Source: Antilocapra americana (taxonomy: Eukaryota > Chordata > Mammalia > Artiodactyla > Antilocapridae). Taken from it: a stretch of 64,000 nucleotides of DNA. The position numbers and the translations under genes were made by a program. The notes beneath the pieces are model-generated. The model did not search any database, was not told the origin of the DNA, and was given only the letters and a program-made list of their open reading frames with translations. Shown here piece by piece: positions 11,923 to 21,872 of this stretch (position 1 is the first letter of the stretch; every line of letters begins with the position of its first letter). The stretch covers positions 39,707,454 through 39,771,453 of the forward strand of contig ML661885.1 in NCBI GenBank assembly GCA_007570785.1, given 5' to 3'.

Positions 11923-12070
11923 GGGCTTCCCTGGTGGCTCAGACGATAAAGCGACTGCCTGCAATGTGGGAGACCAGGGTTCAATCCCTGGGTCGGGAAG
12001 ATCCCCTGGAGAAGGAAATGGCAGCCCACTCCAGTATTCTTGCCTGAAAAATTCCAAGGACTGAGGAACC
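11923..12070 (+). mobile_element. Bov-tA-type SINE, 3'-shortened
   Basis: GGGCTTCCCTGGTGGCTCAG head and CCTGGAGAAGGAAATGGCAG body. It ends after the ATTCCAAGGACTGAGGAACC segment. Confidence 0.92.
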
Positions 12071-12079
12071 TCTGCACAG

Positions 12080-12990
12080 CCCTTCTGTCCATCCTCCGCC
12101 CCCTCCCCGCTCCTCCCTCCTTGGATTAATTACTGAAGCTAGACCTCTCGCCTTGAGTGATGCTGGCACTTCACCCACAGCGGCAAAGAGAGCTGGCAGG
12201 AAATGTGTCCCCGCCGCTGGCACTGGCCTGGCCTGGCCCAGCAAGGATCCCCATCAGAACCCCTTGCCCCCGCCACCCTCTGGGCCCTTTGCCTCAGCTC
12301 TTCTCAGCATCCTCCCCTCTTGTACTTTGCCTTCATCTTTCCCTGACTGGCTTCTTTGTTCTGTCTCAGGTCTTACTTTCCTTCCTCTTCCTCTCTCTCT
12401 GTCGAGGTGTTTGGGTTTTTGGTTGTTTTTTTTTTTTTTTCCTGCCTTGTTTTTCCCTCTCTTCTTCCAGCTTCTTTCCCTCTCTCTACACATAACTGTA
12501 ATCTGGTTGGTGGGTTTTGTACAACAGCTTCCTAAAAACCCCTCATGTGGCAACGTCCAGCCCCGATTCTCCCTCCACTCTCAGCAAAGTGACCGCTGTA
12601 TGTCACTCCCCGATTCGAGACCTTGTATGCCTTCCCAGTGCCTGCAGAACGGAATCCAAACTCATCACCTGCTGGTTGGTTCAATTATAGATTGGTTCAG
12701 CCAATGAATCAATCTAGTTACTGAGCACCTACCCTGAGCAGATACTGTACCAGGAGCTGGAGAAGAAGTAATACAGAAAAAAAAAAAAAGAATATTTACA
12801 AATGAAACAATGTCTGAGATTTGCTTCAAAATAATCCCAGAGATGGAGGAGGCGGAAGCTGGTAGAGCAGAAGATGTGTTGAGAACATGACTGACCATGA
12901 GCTGTAATTACTGAAGCTGCATGCTGAGTCTAGGGTTTATTATGTTATTCTCTCTACTTCAGCATATGTTGGACATTTTTTCTGTTAAAA
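12080..12990. other. Intergenic with pyrimidine-rich tract and probable L2 remnant
   Basis: 12290-12490 is strongly C/T-rich with a T run near 12425-12440. 12590-12670 (CTTCCCAGTGCCTGCAGAAC, then GGAATCCAAACTC) resembles an L2 3' segment. 12781-12790 is an A run. No gene. Confidence 0.5.
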
Positions 12991-12992
12991 AT

Positions 12993-13156
12993 TCTTTAGT
13001 GGCTCAGTGGTTAAGGTTCTGCCTTAAAACGCAAGCGACACAGGTTCAATCCCTGGTCGGGGAACGAAGATCCCACATGTTGAGGAGTAACTAAGTCTAG
13101 TGGAGGTAAGGAGAGAATCCAGAGCACCCCCAACGAAAACCCAGTGCAGCAAAAGA

Positions 13157-13157
<1 letters not shown>
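12993..13157 (+). mobile_element. CHR-type tRNA-Glu SINE
   Basis: TTAGTGGCTCAGTGGTTAAG head, GGTTCAATCCCTGGTCGGGG and the AACGAAAACCCAGTGCAGC tail. It ends directly in a TG microsatellite. Confidence 0.85.

Positions 13158-13158
<1 letters not shown>

Positions 13159-13189
<31 letters not shown>
13159..13189. repeat. (TG)n microsatellite
   Basis: About 15 perfect TG units immediately after the SINE tail. Confidence 0.97.
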
Positions 13190-13191
<2 letters not shown>

Positions 13192-13389
13192 GGAGTGAAG
13201 TGAACTGAGAAGTCCCTGGCTTCCCTTGTCTCTCCACTCTCCATGGCTCCACGCTCCAGCCATAGGAACATTCAGCCCCTCAGAGCCCCGTACTGAATAC
13301 CCAGGCAGTCACATGCTCCAACTTCCACTCAGAATCCCATTTTCTCCATCTTCCCTTCCTTATCTTAGCTGACTCCACTCAACCTTTGA

Positions 13390-13668
13390 GCCCAGCCCGG
13401 CTTAAACAAACAGCATTTGCTCTGGGAGGTCCTCCCTGACACCTCTGGACCAAGCGGGGCCTGCTTGGGCCCCCACCCCCACCCCATCCCAGGGCGCCTT
13501 ATCATAACACCATTACAACCTGTTGTAAGTGCTGTCCCCTTGAACTGTCTGCCTTTCCCAGCTAAGCTACAAGCTCTGTGCACAGGCATGTTTCTGTCTT
13601 TCTCTGTTTTATCCCCAGAGCCCAGCACACATTAGACAATCAGTAAACATTCACAGAATGAGTCAATA
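13390..13668 (+). mobile_element. L2 LINE 3' remnant
   Basis: GGGAGGTCCTCCCTGACACC, then CTACAAGCTCTGTGCACAGG and CCCAGAGCCCAGCACACATT plus CAGTAAACATT follow the L2 3' end order. Non-coding and diverged. Confidence 0.7.
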
Positions 13669-13732
13669 AAAAAAATTGTGCAGTCTCTAACAGAGCTGCT
13701 GGCCCAAACCTGGCCTTGTGTAGGGTCTAACA

Positions 13733-13913
13733 GGGCTTCCCTGGTGGCTCAGGTGGTAAAGAGTCTGCCTGAAATGCAGGAGACCTGGGTTTGATCCCTG
13801 GGTCAGGAAGATACGCTGGAGGAGGGCATGGCAAGGCACTCTAGAATTCTGGCGGGCTACCGTCCATGGGGATGCAGAGTCGGACACGACTGAGCGACTA
13901 AGCACAGCACAGG
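13733..13913 (+). mobile_element. Bov-tA-type SINE
   Basis: Complete head to tail (GGGCTTCCCTGGTGGCTCAG ... GGACACGACTGAGCGACTAA). Flanks AGGGTCT on both sides suggest a short target-site duplication. Confidence 0.92.
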
Positions 13914-14132
13914 GTCTGATGAGGTGAGGGGGAGAGAGAGCGGGAGGTATTAAAATATTTTAATACTGTTAAATGAAATGAGGGAAAGAAAGACCCTTCT
14001 TATCCCATGAGCTTACTCTGCAAGCAAAAGAAGTTCTGAGTAATATCGGTAGCTTCAGATATAAAATGTTGGCAGCATAATCTCCTTTGATTTGTTCAGA
14101 GGAGTACTAACCTATCTAACCAAGGAGTAGTT

Positions 14133-14436
14133 ATTGTATATATAAAAATAGAAACATCTTTATGTACATGCCTTTGCGAAGTCTTCCTTCAGCTTCATCT
14201 TCTTCGGCGTTACTGGTTGGGGCATAGGCTTGGATTACCGTGATATTGAATGGTTTGCCTTGAAAACGAACAGAGATCATCTTGTCATTTTTGAGATTGC
14301 ATCCAAGCACTGCATTTCGGACTCTTTTGTTGACCATGATGGCTACTCCACTTCTTCTACTGGATTCCTGCCCACAGGAGTAGATATAATGGTCATCTGA
14401 GTTAAATTCACCCATTTCTCCATTGCTGCCCTGCAA
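14133..14436 (-). pseudogene. BovB LINE fragment: endonuclease domain
   Basis: The reverse strand encodes about 95 residues of the BovB APE-type endonuclease, including VAIMVNKRVRNAV and FNITVIQAYAPTS, segments from the middle of that domain. Both ends are truncated and no reverse transcriptase follows, so it is a dead fragment. It is the only endonuclease-derived BovB piece in the window. Confidence 0.88.
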
Positions 14437-14750
14437 ATAAATTCTTCAGTACCATTTTTCTAGACTCTATATTTATGCATTAGTATACGATATTTATCTT
14501 TCTCTTTCTGAATTACTTCACCCTGTATAACAGGCTCTAGGTTCATCTACCTCATTAGAACTGACTCAAATGCATTCCTTTTATGGCTGAGCAATATCCC
14601 ATTGTGTATATATGTACCACAACTTCTTTATCCATTCATCTGTTGATGGACATCTAGGTTGCTTTCATGTTACAAAGTCCCTAGCTATTGTAAATAGTGC
14701 TGCAATGAAGAATGGGGTGCATATGCCTTTCTCAATTTTGTTAACCTGCT
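14437..14750 (-). mobile_element. Ruminant L1 3' UTR fragment
   Basis: TTATGGCTGAGCAATATCCC, CATTCATCTGTTGATGGACA and TGTAAATAGTGCTGCAATGA are standard reversed L1 3' motifs. Confidence 0.8.
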
Positions 14751-14789
14751 TTTTTTAAACAGCTGTTTATGTTTTAACGTTTTGGTTTT

Positions 14790-14895
14790 TTGGCCCCGAG
14801 GCATGTGGAATCGTAGCTCCCCAACCAGGGATCAAACCCACACCCCCTGCATTAGAAAGTGAAGTCTTAACCCCTGGACCACAGGGACATCCTTA
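14790..14895 (-). mobile_element. CHR-type SINE fragment
   Basis: CCCCAACCAGGGATCAAACC and CCCCTGGACCACAGGGACAT are the reversed box-B and head. Confidence 0.85.
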
Positions 14896-14896
14896 A

Positions 14897-15365
14897 AAAA
14901 GTTATATGTGGTAAAATAGATATAACACGAGGTTCGCTCACTTAATCACTTTTAAATGTTTAATTCAGTGGCATTAAGTATATTCACAATGTTGTGTAAC
15001 CATGACCACTATCTGTTTCCAAAACTCATCACTCCAAACAGAAACCCTATAAATATTGCACAATAACTACCCGTTTCCCTCTCCCAGCCCTGATAACTTC
15101 TACTTTCTGTTTCTATGAACTTGTCTATTTGAGATACTTCGTATAAGTGGAATCATGCAATACTTGCTTTTTTGTGTCTGACTTCTTCCACTCAGTATAT
15201 TTTCAAGGTACATCCATGTTGTGTCATGTATTAAAATTTCATTTTTATGGCTGAACAATATTCCACCGTATGTATATACCACAGTTGATCCATTCATCTG
15301 TTCATGAGCACGTCGGCTGTTTTCACATTTTAGCTATTGTGAATAATGCTGCTGCTATTAAAATG
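14897..15365 (-). mobile_element. Ancient L1M 3' end
   Basis: GTTTAATTCAGTGGCATTAA, AACCATGACCACTATCTG, TTCATTTTTATGGCTGAACA and GTGAATAATGCTGCTGCTAT are in reverse L1M order. A Bov-tA at 15378 follows. Confidence 0.82.
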
Positions 15366-15377
15366 CCTAGCAACTCT

Positions 15378-15592
15378 GTGCTGTGTGTGCTTAGTCACTC
15401 ATTCATGTCTGACTCTTTTCTACCCCATGGACTGTAGCCTGCCAGACTCCTCTGTCCATGGGGATTCTCCAGGCAAGAATACTGAAATGGGTTGCCATGC
15501 CCTCCTCCAGGGGGTCTTCCCAACCCAGGGATCAAACCCAGGTCTCCTGCATTACAGGTGGATTCTTTACTGTGTGAGCCACCAGGGAAGTC
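15378..15592 (-). mobile_element. Bov-tA-type SINE with 12-bp target-site duplication
   Basis: Complete reversed element. CCTAGCAACTCT at 15366-15377 and 15593-15604 is a perfect duplication. Confidence 0.94.
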
Positions 15593-15604
15593 CCTAGCAA
15601 CTCT

Positions 15605-16096
15605 AATTGTCTTAACTACAAAAGAATGGTATTTAATCTGTTCTTATAATTCACTTTTGTTATAAACATTCTAATTTCTTATAAATATATACATGGAAAT
15701 TACTACATTCTTTTTGAATAATCAGCTTTAAACAGAATATCAAGCTATCTTAATTTATTTTAACCTTAGTCCAGGATTTATCTGAGGAAGTCTATAAAAT
15801 ACAGAAGGATCAAAATAGGTTTATTTAAAAAAGAGGAGATTTAGAGAATAAGCAAGGATGGTATTGTGAAACAAAGCCAGGGATAACACACAAAAATATA
15901 ATATGCCAGAGATTATTGCAAAGTTGATAGGTCAGAATTCCTAAGCTTCCCAGTGACCAAAGAATCAGTCATAAGAGTCATAGGGTGTGTAAGATAAGCA
16001 AGCATTCATTAATGAGGTGCATTTCAGGGCAAGTATACCGATGTCCACAGCTTAACTTAAAATTCATTAAAAAAAAAAAAAATAAGGATGGCCTAA
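15605..16096. other. Intergenic, nothing recognised
   Basis: AT-rich, with a poly-A run at 16068-16082 just before the next SINE. Confidence 0.5.
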
Positions 16097-16305
16097 GACT
16101 TCCCTGGTGGTCCAGTGGCTAAGACTCCACTCTCTCGATGCAGAGGCTCTGGTTCAGTCCTGGTCAGGGAATTAGAGCCCACGTGTGGCAACTAAGGGTT
16201 CACATGCAGCAACTAAGACTCTGAATGCCAAAACGAAGATCAAAGGTCCCGTGTACCGCAACTGAGACCCAGTTCAGGCGAAATAAACAAACAAATAAGT
16301 ATTTA
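16097..16305 (+). mobile_element. CHR-type tRNA-Glu SINE, near full length
   Basis: GACTTCCCTGGTGGTCCAGT head, GGTCAGGGAATTAGAGCCC, repeated GCAACTAAG units and an AAATAAACAAACAAATAAG tail. Confidence 0.9.
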
Positions 16306-17419
16306 AAACGTAAGGATGGACAGAGGGTTAGGGGTATGTATGATATGTGACAAAGCAAGTAAAGTAACAAGTGAATGGTGAAATCTCCATGCGGATAGAC
16401 AGTGATAATACTGTAAACACCCTTCAGCTTTCCTGGTTGATTGAAAGTTTTTGCCCTGAAAAAACCCCAAAGAAGTCAGAGACTTTAACCAAGACTCTTA
16501 TCCAAAGTTACGACCACCCTATTTCTGCTTAGAAACAGGCCAAAGTAAAAAAAAAAAAAATCTAACGATAATAATTCTTTTAAAAAGAGTCTTAAAAGAA
16601 TCCTAGGTATCCTTGGGATGGATTTTTATTACCAACCCAGGATGGGCTCTAAAAGTGTTTCTTAGCAGTGTTTGTCAGTCATTTGTAAATATTCAAATGA
16701 GATAGATCATAAAATATAAACATCAGGGGCCATGTTCATACGCGACACGACCACTGCAGTGTTAGGGAAAATCCACCAGGGGGCAGAGAAACGGAATCAT
16801 GAAAAATGTGCACGTTTCTAATTTAAGTGAATAAGGGAAAATATCTTCTTACTTCTGCTAACAGAAAAGCTTTGCAGGCTTTTAACATGAAATTCATTAT
16901 ACAAGACACAGAACTAAATGTGCAGTCTAAATCTGAACTCCAACCTATGCCTGAGGATGTTTGCTTTATTAAGAAAATGGTGCTTATTCTAATTTGCTAT
17001 GCTCATTGGCACAATTTCTCTCTCTTTCAGAGGTTATCTTTTATTTATGTGTGAGAGAATGACTATGCAGTTATCCTTTCTCACTGCTCACATGAGGAGC
17101 CAAAGCGCATCCATCAACCTCATTGGTCTCACAGAGCTTCCAGCCTCCCCTCTATCGCATCCATCACCCTCTTTGTTCTCACAGCACTTTCTGCCTCCCC
17201 TCTATCGCCAGAACTTTGGAACCACAGAGTTTCTAAATTATTTACCACTGTTAACAGATCTTTAAATACTCCGCCTCCCAAATGCTTAACTTGCTGTGAT
17301 GATGATTTCAAAGTGCCTATATAAAAAGAAAAAGAAAAAATATTCCCCCTGGGGGAAGGGATAGCTAGGGAGTTTGGGATGACATGTGCATTTAAAACAG
17401 GTAACAAACAAGGACCTAC
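16306..17419. other. Intergenic with a 50-bp tandem duplication
   Basis: No supported gene. It holds an A run at 16547-16560 and the duplication at 17107-17206. Confidence 0.5.
17107..17206. repeat. Imperfect 50-bp tandem duplication
   Basis: Units 17107-17156 and 17157-17206 both run from GCATCCATCA to CCTCCCCTCTATC with about eight differences by eye, so the event is older than the one at 4023. Confidence 0.85.
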
Positions 17420-17612
17420 CCTATAGACCTTTACTCAGTGTTATGTGGCAACCTGGATGGGAGGGGAGCTGGGAAGAGAATGGATACCTGTGTGTATAGC
17501 TGTAGATATAGATATTTATGGCTGAGTTGCTCTTCTGTGCACCTGAAACCATCACAACATTTTTAATCAGCTATACTCCAATATAAAATAAAAAGTTTTT
17601 TTAAAAATACTC
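17420..17612 (+). mobile_element. Ruminant L1 3' terminus
   Basis: GGCAACCTGGATGGGAGG, GTGCACCTGAAACC, AATCAGCTATACTCCAATAT and an A/T-rich end. Confidence 0.75.
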
Positions 17613-18073
17613 TCCACATGTACTTGCAAAGAGGCTAATATGTAGACTAGACAATCTGAATTATTCATAGAAATCAACATGAATTTTATATATAAGATCA
17701 AGCTCCTGATTCCATTTGAGCAGACTTTGATTTGTTTTCTGTAATTTTCCAGAGGGATTTTTTAATTGGTCTGCACATTGAATTAACACAATCCTTCTCC
17801 ATTTCCCTCCTCTGATATATGCTTTAAGATGGCAATGAAGCAATGACGAGTTAAGAAAATATCAACAGTTGCCTAACTTATTTTTTGTCTGGAAGGAAGA
17901 AGAGGATGAATAAGAAAACAGAAATAAGACTGGGGAGCCAAGAATTCTCTTTAGCAAATACACTGATCCTCTTTTTGGAGGATGGAAAATCACTCTTAGT
18001 AACTCTGCTGATGCATCACACTACCAGGATGCTCAAGAGATTTTTGACATAAAGGAGTCAGTGACATGGCCTG
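17613..18073. other. Intergenic, nothing recognised
   Basis: AT-rich, no supported feature. Confidence 0.5.
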
Positions 18074-18085
18074 TGGAGTATTCAG

Positions 18086-18300
18086 CTGTGTGTGCATGCT
18101 CAGCCACTCAGTCATGTCCAACTCTTTGTGACCCCATGGACTGTCGCCTGCCAGGCTCCTCTGCCTGTGGAATTTTCCAGGCAAGAATGCTGGAGTGGGT
18201 TGCCATTTTCTCCTCCAGAGATTGAACCCAATCCAGGGATTGAACCCACATCTCCTGCATTGCAGACAGATTCTTTACCGCGAGCCACTGGGAAAGTCCC
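18086..18300 (-). mobile_element. Bov-tA-type SINE with 12-bp target-site duplication
   Basis: Complete reversed element with a local duplication of the ATTGAACCCA segment inside it (18221-18248). Flanks TGGAGTATTCAG (18074-18085) and TGGAGTACTCAG (18301-18312) differ at one base. Confidence 0.92.
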
Positions 18301-18312
18301 TGGAGTACTCAG

Positions 18313-19205
18313 TTTTAAGATGCAAAATATCAACCAACTGCTCTCTAAAACTAACTGCATTGATACTACCAAAACCCTGATTTAATATTAAAATCCTATA
18401 GCCTGTCTAATGTTTTGTTGAAAGTACATCAGGCCTTTTTTTTTTAACCTGACAAATGCCATCCTCTGGGAACAGAAGGTGAGAACATTCTCACCATCTC
18501 AGGGCTTTTGAATCTCCGTTTGACTTGTCTAGCAAGTCGACTCATCCCTTTCCTAACTAGGCGGGGACCAGGCATATTGGTGTTGTTTAGAATCACACCC
18601 TGCTTCAGATGCTTATGCAGCTGCATTTCCAATATTTTGGACCTGCTGCTGTCAGTCACATTTCAATACGTGTTTATGATCTGCAGTTTTAACTCTGCCA
18701 CTTCTTGGTCACAGTTCAGGCTGGAAATGCTGTGCCAGCTGAAAAATACACTGCAATTACAATAATAATATAATAGCAAAAGATAGCTTGTCTGACAATT
18801 AAAAAACTTAGGATCATCATGTTACAGCAAATTTTATTGAACAGCAAGAAAAATCAGGGATTAGAATATGTAGATTTCCTCAAAAACTTTTGATCTCAAA
18901 ATATGAAAAGTTATCTTCCTATTTCTTTCAATTTCTTTCTTTCTTTCTTTCCCCATATCATTTTCCCCCAAACTTAAAACATTTCTTTCTTTTTTTTTTA
19001 AAAAGCCAATTTTCAACTTTTTTATAATTAGGTTTTAGTCTATACAACTGTTTTTTAACATTGTACACTGTCTTTCCCTCCAGTTAATTGGGTTATTTTG
19101 TAAGCCAGTCAACTACTTGCAGTGAATATATACCATCAGACAAAATATTGGCTTCTGCTAAGTATCACGGAGATGTTGTTATTCATACAAAAAAATGTAA
19201 TAAGG
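18313..19205. other. Intergenic, AT-rich
   Basis: Contains a short (TTTC)n run at 18933-18951 and T runs near 18990. No supported gene. Confidence 0.5.
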
Positions 19206-19390
19206 GGGACTTCCCTGGTGGTCCAATGGCTAAGACTCTGAGCTCCAAAGCTGGGGGCCTACGTTTGATCCTTCTTCAGGGTACTAGATCCCACATGCCA
19301 CAACTAACAGTTCACATGCTTCAACTAAAGATCCTGCATGACTCAACGAAGACCCAGTACAGTCAAATAAATTAAAAAAAAATAATAAAT
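19206..19390 (+). mobile_element. CHR-type tRNA-Glu SINE
   Basis: GGACTTCCCTGGTGGTCCAA head, CACATGCCACAACTAACAG, TCAACGAAGACCCAGTACAG and an A-rich tail. Confidence 0.9.
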
Positions 19391-20345
19391 CTAATGACAA
19401 AGCATAATGAGGTAGCACACCTTGCCCAGCTGATGAAAAAAAAAAATTACATCTCCTAAACAGAGTGATAAGTAAGGATAATTGGCTAGATTCTAAGGCT
19501 AAGGGGACAAGGCCTTGTATCTAGTTCCCTGGAGGGCCAGATAATCATGCACTATTATGATCACAGTTTCTAGTGAGCCAAACATCTGACACAAGTAAGT
19601 CATAAATCAAAAGATGGATGAGGGAAGAGAAGGATCTGTGTATACCCATCCATACCCACTGACAGTAAGACAGCTGAAAGCACAACTCCTACTAAGGCCA
19701 ATCGGCGGTGAAAGGACACACTAAGGAAGGTTGATACGAACACACATGTACCTTGGAAATTTCAACTAGGCCAAGTATGATGGAGTGTCCTGATGACTAC
19801 ACTGGGTGAACCCACACATTGAATTGCATCTGTCCCAAATGACACATCATTTGTTTATTAAAGACATCCTTCTCTTATTTGTACTTGAAATTCCGAGCCA
19901 CTAAAGATAGCTCTCTTTAAGGTTAACCAATTCATGTTCCTTGTTGCCTTTCTGAAATTATAAGAAGAAAAAAAAAAATTAAATGTCAGCTAAATAAAAC
20001 TAACAGTTAAGTATTTGGGTACTCCAAATCTACTTTGGGAAAAAAGAAGTGCATAAAATATAAATTTTCTCATATATCATACTTAAAGTTATAATCATAT
20101 TTTAAAAATCCAACTGTTACTCCAAGTCCCTCATTTTTTTCAGATTAAAAAACAAGAGCCAGAGATGATAAGCGATTTCCCTGTGCAACCCAGATAAGGG
20201 CTGTAAGTAGTAGTAAGCAGTAACAGGGTATGGTCATGACAACAGAAAGAACAGTGGTGCCCACATTAGCCACTGCAAGTTTGAGGCCTGGTATCAGCGG
20301 TTCTCAGCCAAAGGGCAGAGGGATTCTCCACCCTGGAATCCATTC
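19391..20345. other. Intergenic, nothing recognised
   Basis: No supported gene or confidently assigned repeat. Confidence 0.5.
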
Positions 20346-20349
20346 CTGA

Positions 20350-20790
20350 GTCAGTATGGTGTGGGGAGGCAAGGCCAAGTTTGGAATCAGGTAGATATGG
20401 ATTCTCAGTCCTAGCTCTTTTACTTACTAGTTCTCCTTCTGTGTGATGATAAGAAAATTAATTTCTTGGAGTCTCAGGTTCTTCATCAATAAACTGGGAC
20501 AATCAATGACTTCCCTGGTGGTCCAGTGGTTGAGAATCTGCCTTCCAATGTAGGGGACACGAGTTCAGTCCTTGGACAGGAAAGTGAGATCCCACATGTT
20601 GCAAAGCAACTAAGCCTGCAGGATGCGAACTACAGAGTCCACGAGCTCTGGTCCCATGTGCCACATGCACCGCAACAAAGAGCCCACCTGCCACAGTGAA
20701 GCCCTAAGGCAGCCAACAATAAAATTTAAAAAAAAATCAGACAATCAGACATACTGTGAAGGTCTGATGTGAGGGTTAGAGCCACCCAGT
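20350..20790 (+). mobile_element. MIR SINE split by a CHR insertion
   Basis: The left part (TTTGGAATCAGGTAGATATG through TTCATCAATAAACTGGGAC) follows MIR order. The right part resumes at about 20745 (GTCTGATGTGAGGGTTAGAG). The CHR element at 20508-20738 sits between them. Confidence 0.65.
20508..20738 (+). mobile_element. CHR-type tRNA-Glu SINE inside a MIR
   Basis: GACTTCCCTGGTGGTCCAGT head to AATAAAATTTAAAAAAAAAT tail. GACAATCA occurs on both flanks, a likely 8-bp target-site duplication. Confidence 0.9.
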
Positions 20791-21229
20791 ATGAGCCCAA
20801 ATCATAGCTGTCATTATTTATTATCACTAAGAGGCTTTGAGCAATAACGAATTTTATGTGAGAAGATAATCCTGGGGACCCAGCTTCAGCAGGGCTTGTT
20901 CTATGGCTATTTGTTCCAGGAGAAACATGTCAGAGCTGCAGTGATTACCTGTCCTCCTCCCTACCTCCACATGCCTTTGTAACCCTGTACTATGAGTCAT
21001 TTGCTTTGAGCACTTGGTCTAGTCTAGAAGTCTGGTGTGTGATCACGAAGCAAAGCTACATGGCCCACATGGGGACTGAGATAGAAGTCTGGGTGATCCT
21101 TTGTAAGATGTCCTAAGCTAGTGAACCAACAAACCAACCAGTACTCTATGGAGCATGTGTAATAAGGAAGAACATTTTGTATTCGATTGCAAACATTTTG
21201 TATTCTATTACAAGTTAATCACTAAAGGG
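20791..21229. other. Intergenic, possibly upstream part of an LTR
   Basis: No gene seen. The ACATTTTGTATTC segment is repeated at 21171 and 21193. It may belong to the LTR that follows. Confidence 0.4.
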
Positions 21230-21540
21230 ATGTTGCCTGTAAGCGTAAATCATACATAATGGCCCATCTCTGGGAACTCTGATTCAGAAATAATAAGCAT
21301 TAAGCTAAAACACTTTCCTTTAGCTCAATGAAACATTCTGACCAGGCCCACCTGTAGATGACGGAGGCTGATGGGAGCCAGGAAGTGTTTAATTTTATCC
21401 CCTTCCTTTTTAGTATAAAAGAAGCCTGATTTCTAATTCAGGTAAGATGGTTCTTTGAGGGTCAGGAGCCCATCATCTTCTCAGTTTTCCTGCTTTCTTC
21501 ATAAAGTCCTCATTCCTTGCACCAACAACTGAACTTTCCA
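21230..21540 (+). mobile_element. Endogenous retrovirus LTR remnant
   Basis: TATAAAAG at 21414-21421, a GATGGTTCTTTGAGGG segment, a CATCTTCTCAG segment and a CATAAAG variant polyadenylation signal near 21500 follow the layout of a ruminant ERV1-type LTR. It is solitary and truncated; no internal genes are present. Confidence 0.55.
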
Positions 21541-21872
21541 TTATTCCCTGATGGCACAGTGGAAAAGAATATGCCTGCTAATGCAGAGGACACAGGTTCG
21601 ATCCCTTGTCAGGGAAGATTCCACATGCCACCGCGGAGCAACTAAGCCCAGGAGCCACCACTATAAAACCCACCCTCTAGGGCCCATGAGCCACACCTAC
21701 TGAAGCCCACACGTCTAGAGCCTGTGCTTCACGACGAGAGAAGCCACTGCAAAGAGAAGCTCATGCGCTGCAGCAAAGAATAGTCCTCCCCGCTGGGTGC
21801 AACAGGAGAAAGCCGGTGCAAAGCAGTGACGATCCACCACAGCCAAAAATTAAAAAGTAAATAATTAACGCA
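21541..21872 (+). mobile_element. CHR-2/ART2-type SINE, full-length form
   Basis: TTCCCTGATGGCACAGTGGA head, GGAGCAACTAAGCCCAGGAG, repeated GAAGCCAC-type units and an AAAATTAAAAAGTAAATAAT tail. This is the longest intact copy of the family in the window. Confidence 0.9.

Noticed and set aside
11923..12000. tRNA-Glu-like sequences with box A and box B
   Set aside because: These are heads of Bov-tA and CHR SINEs; the cloverleaf is not intact and the BovB or SINE body follows directly.
12153..12707. 184-codon open frame
   Set aside because: It runs through a pyrimidine-rich tract and an L2-like remnant; the protein is low-complexity Leu/Pro/Ser/Phe with no domain.
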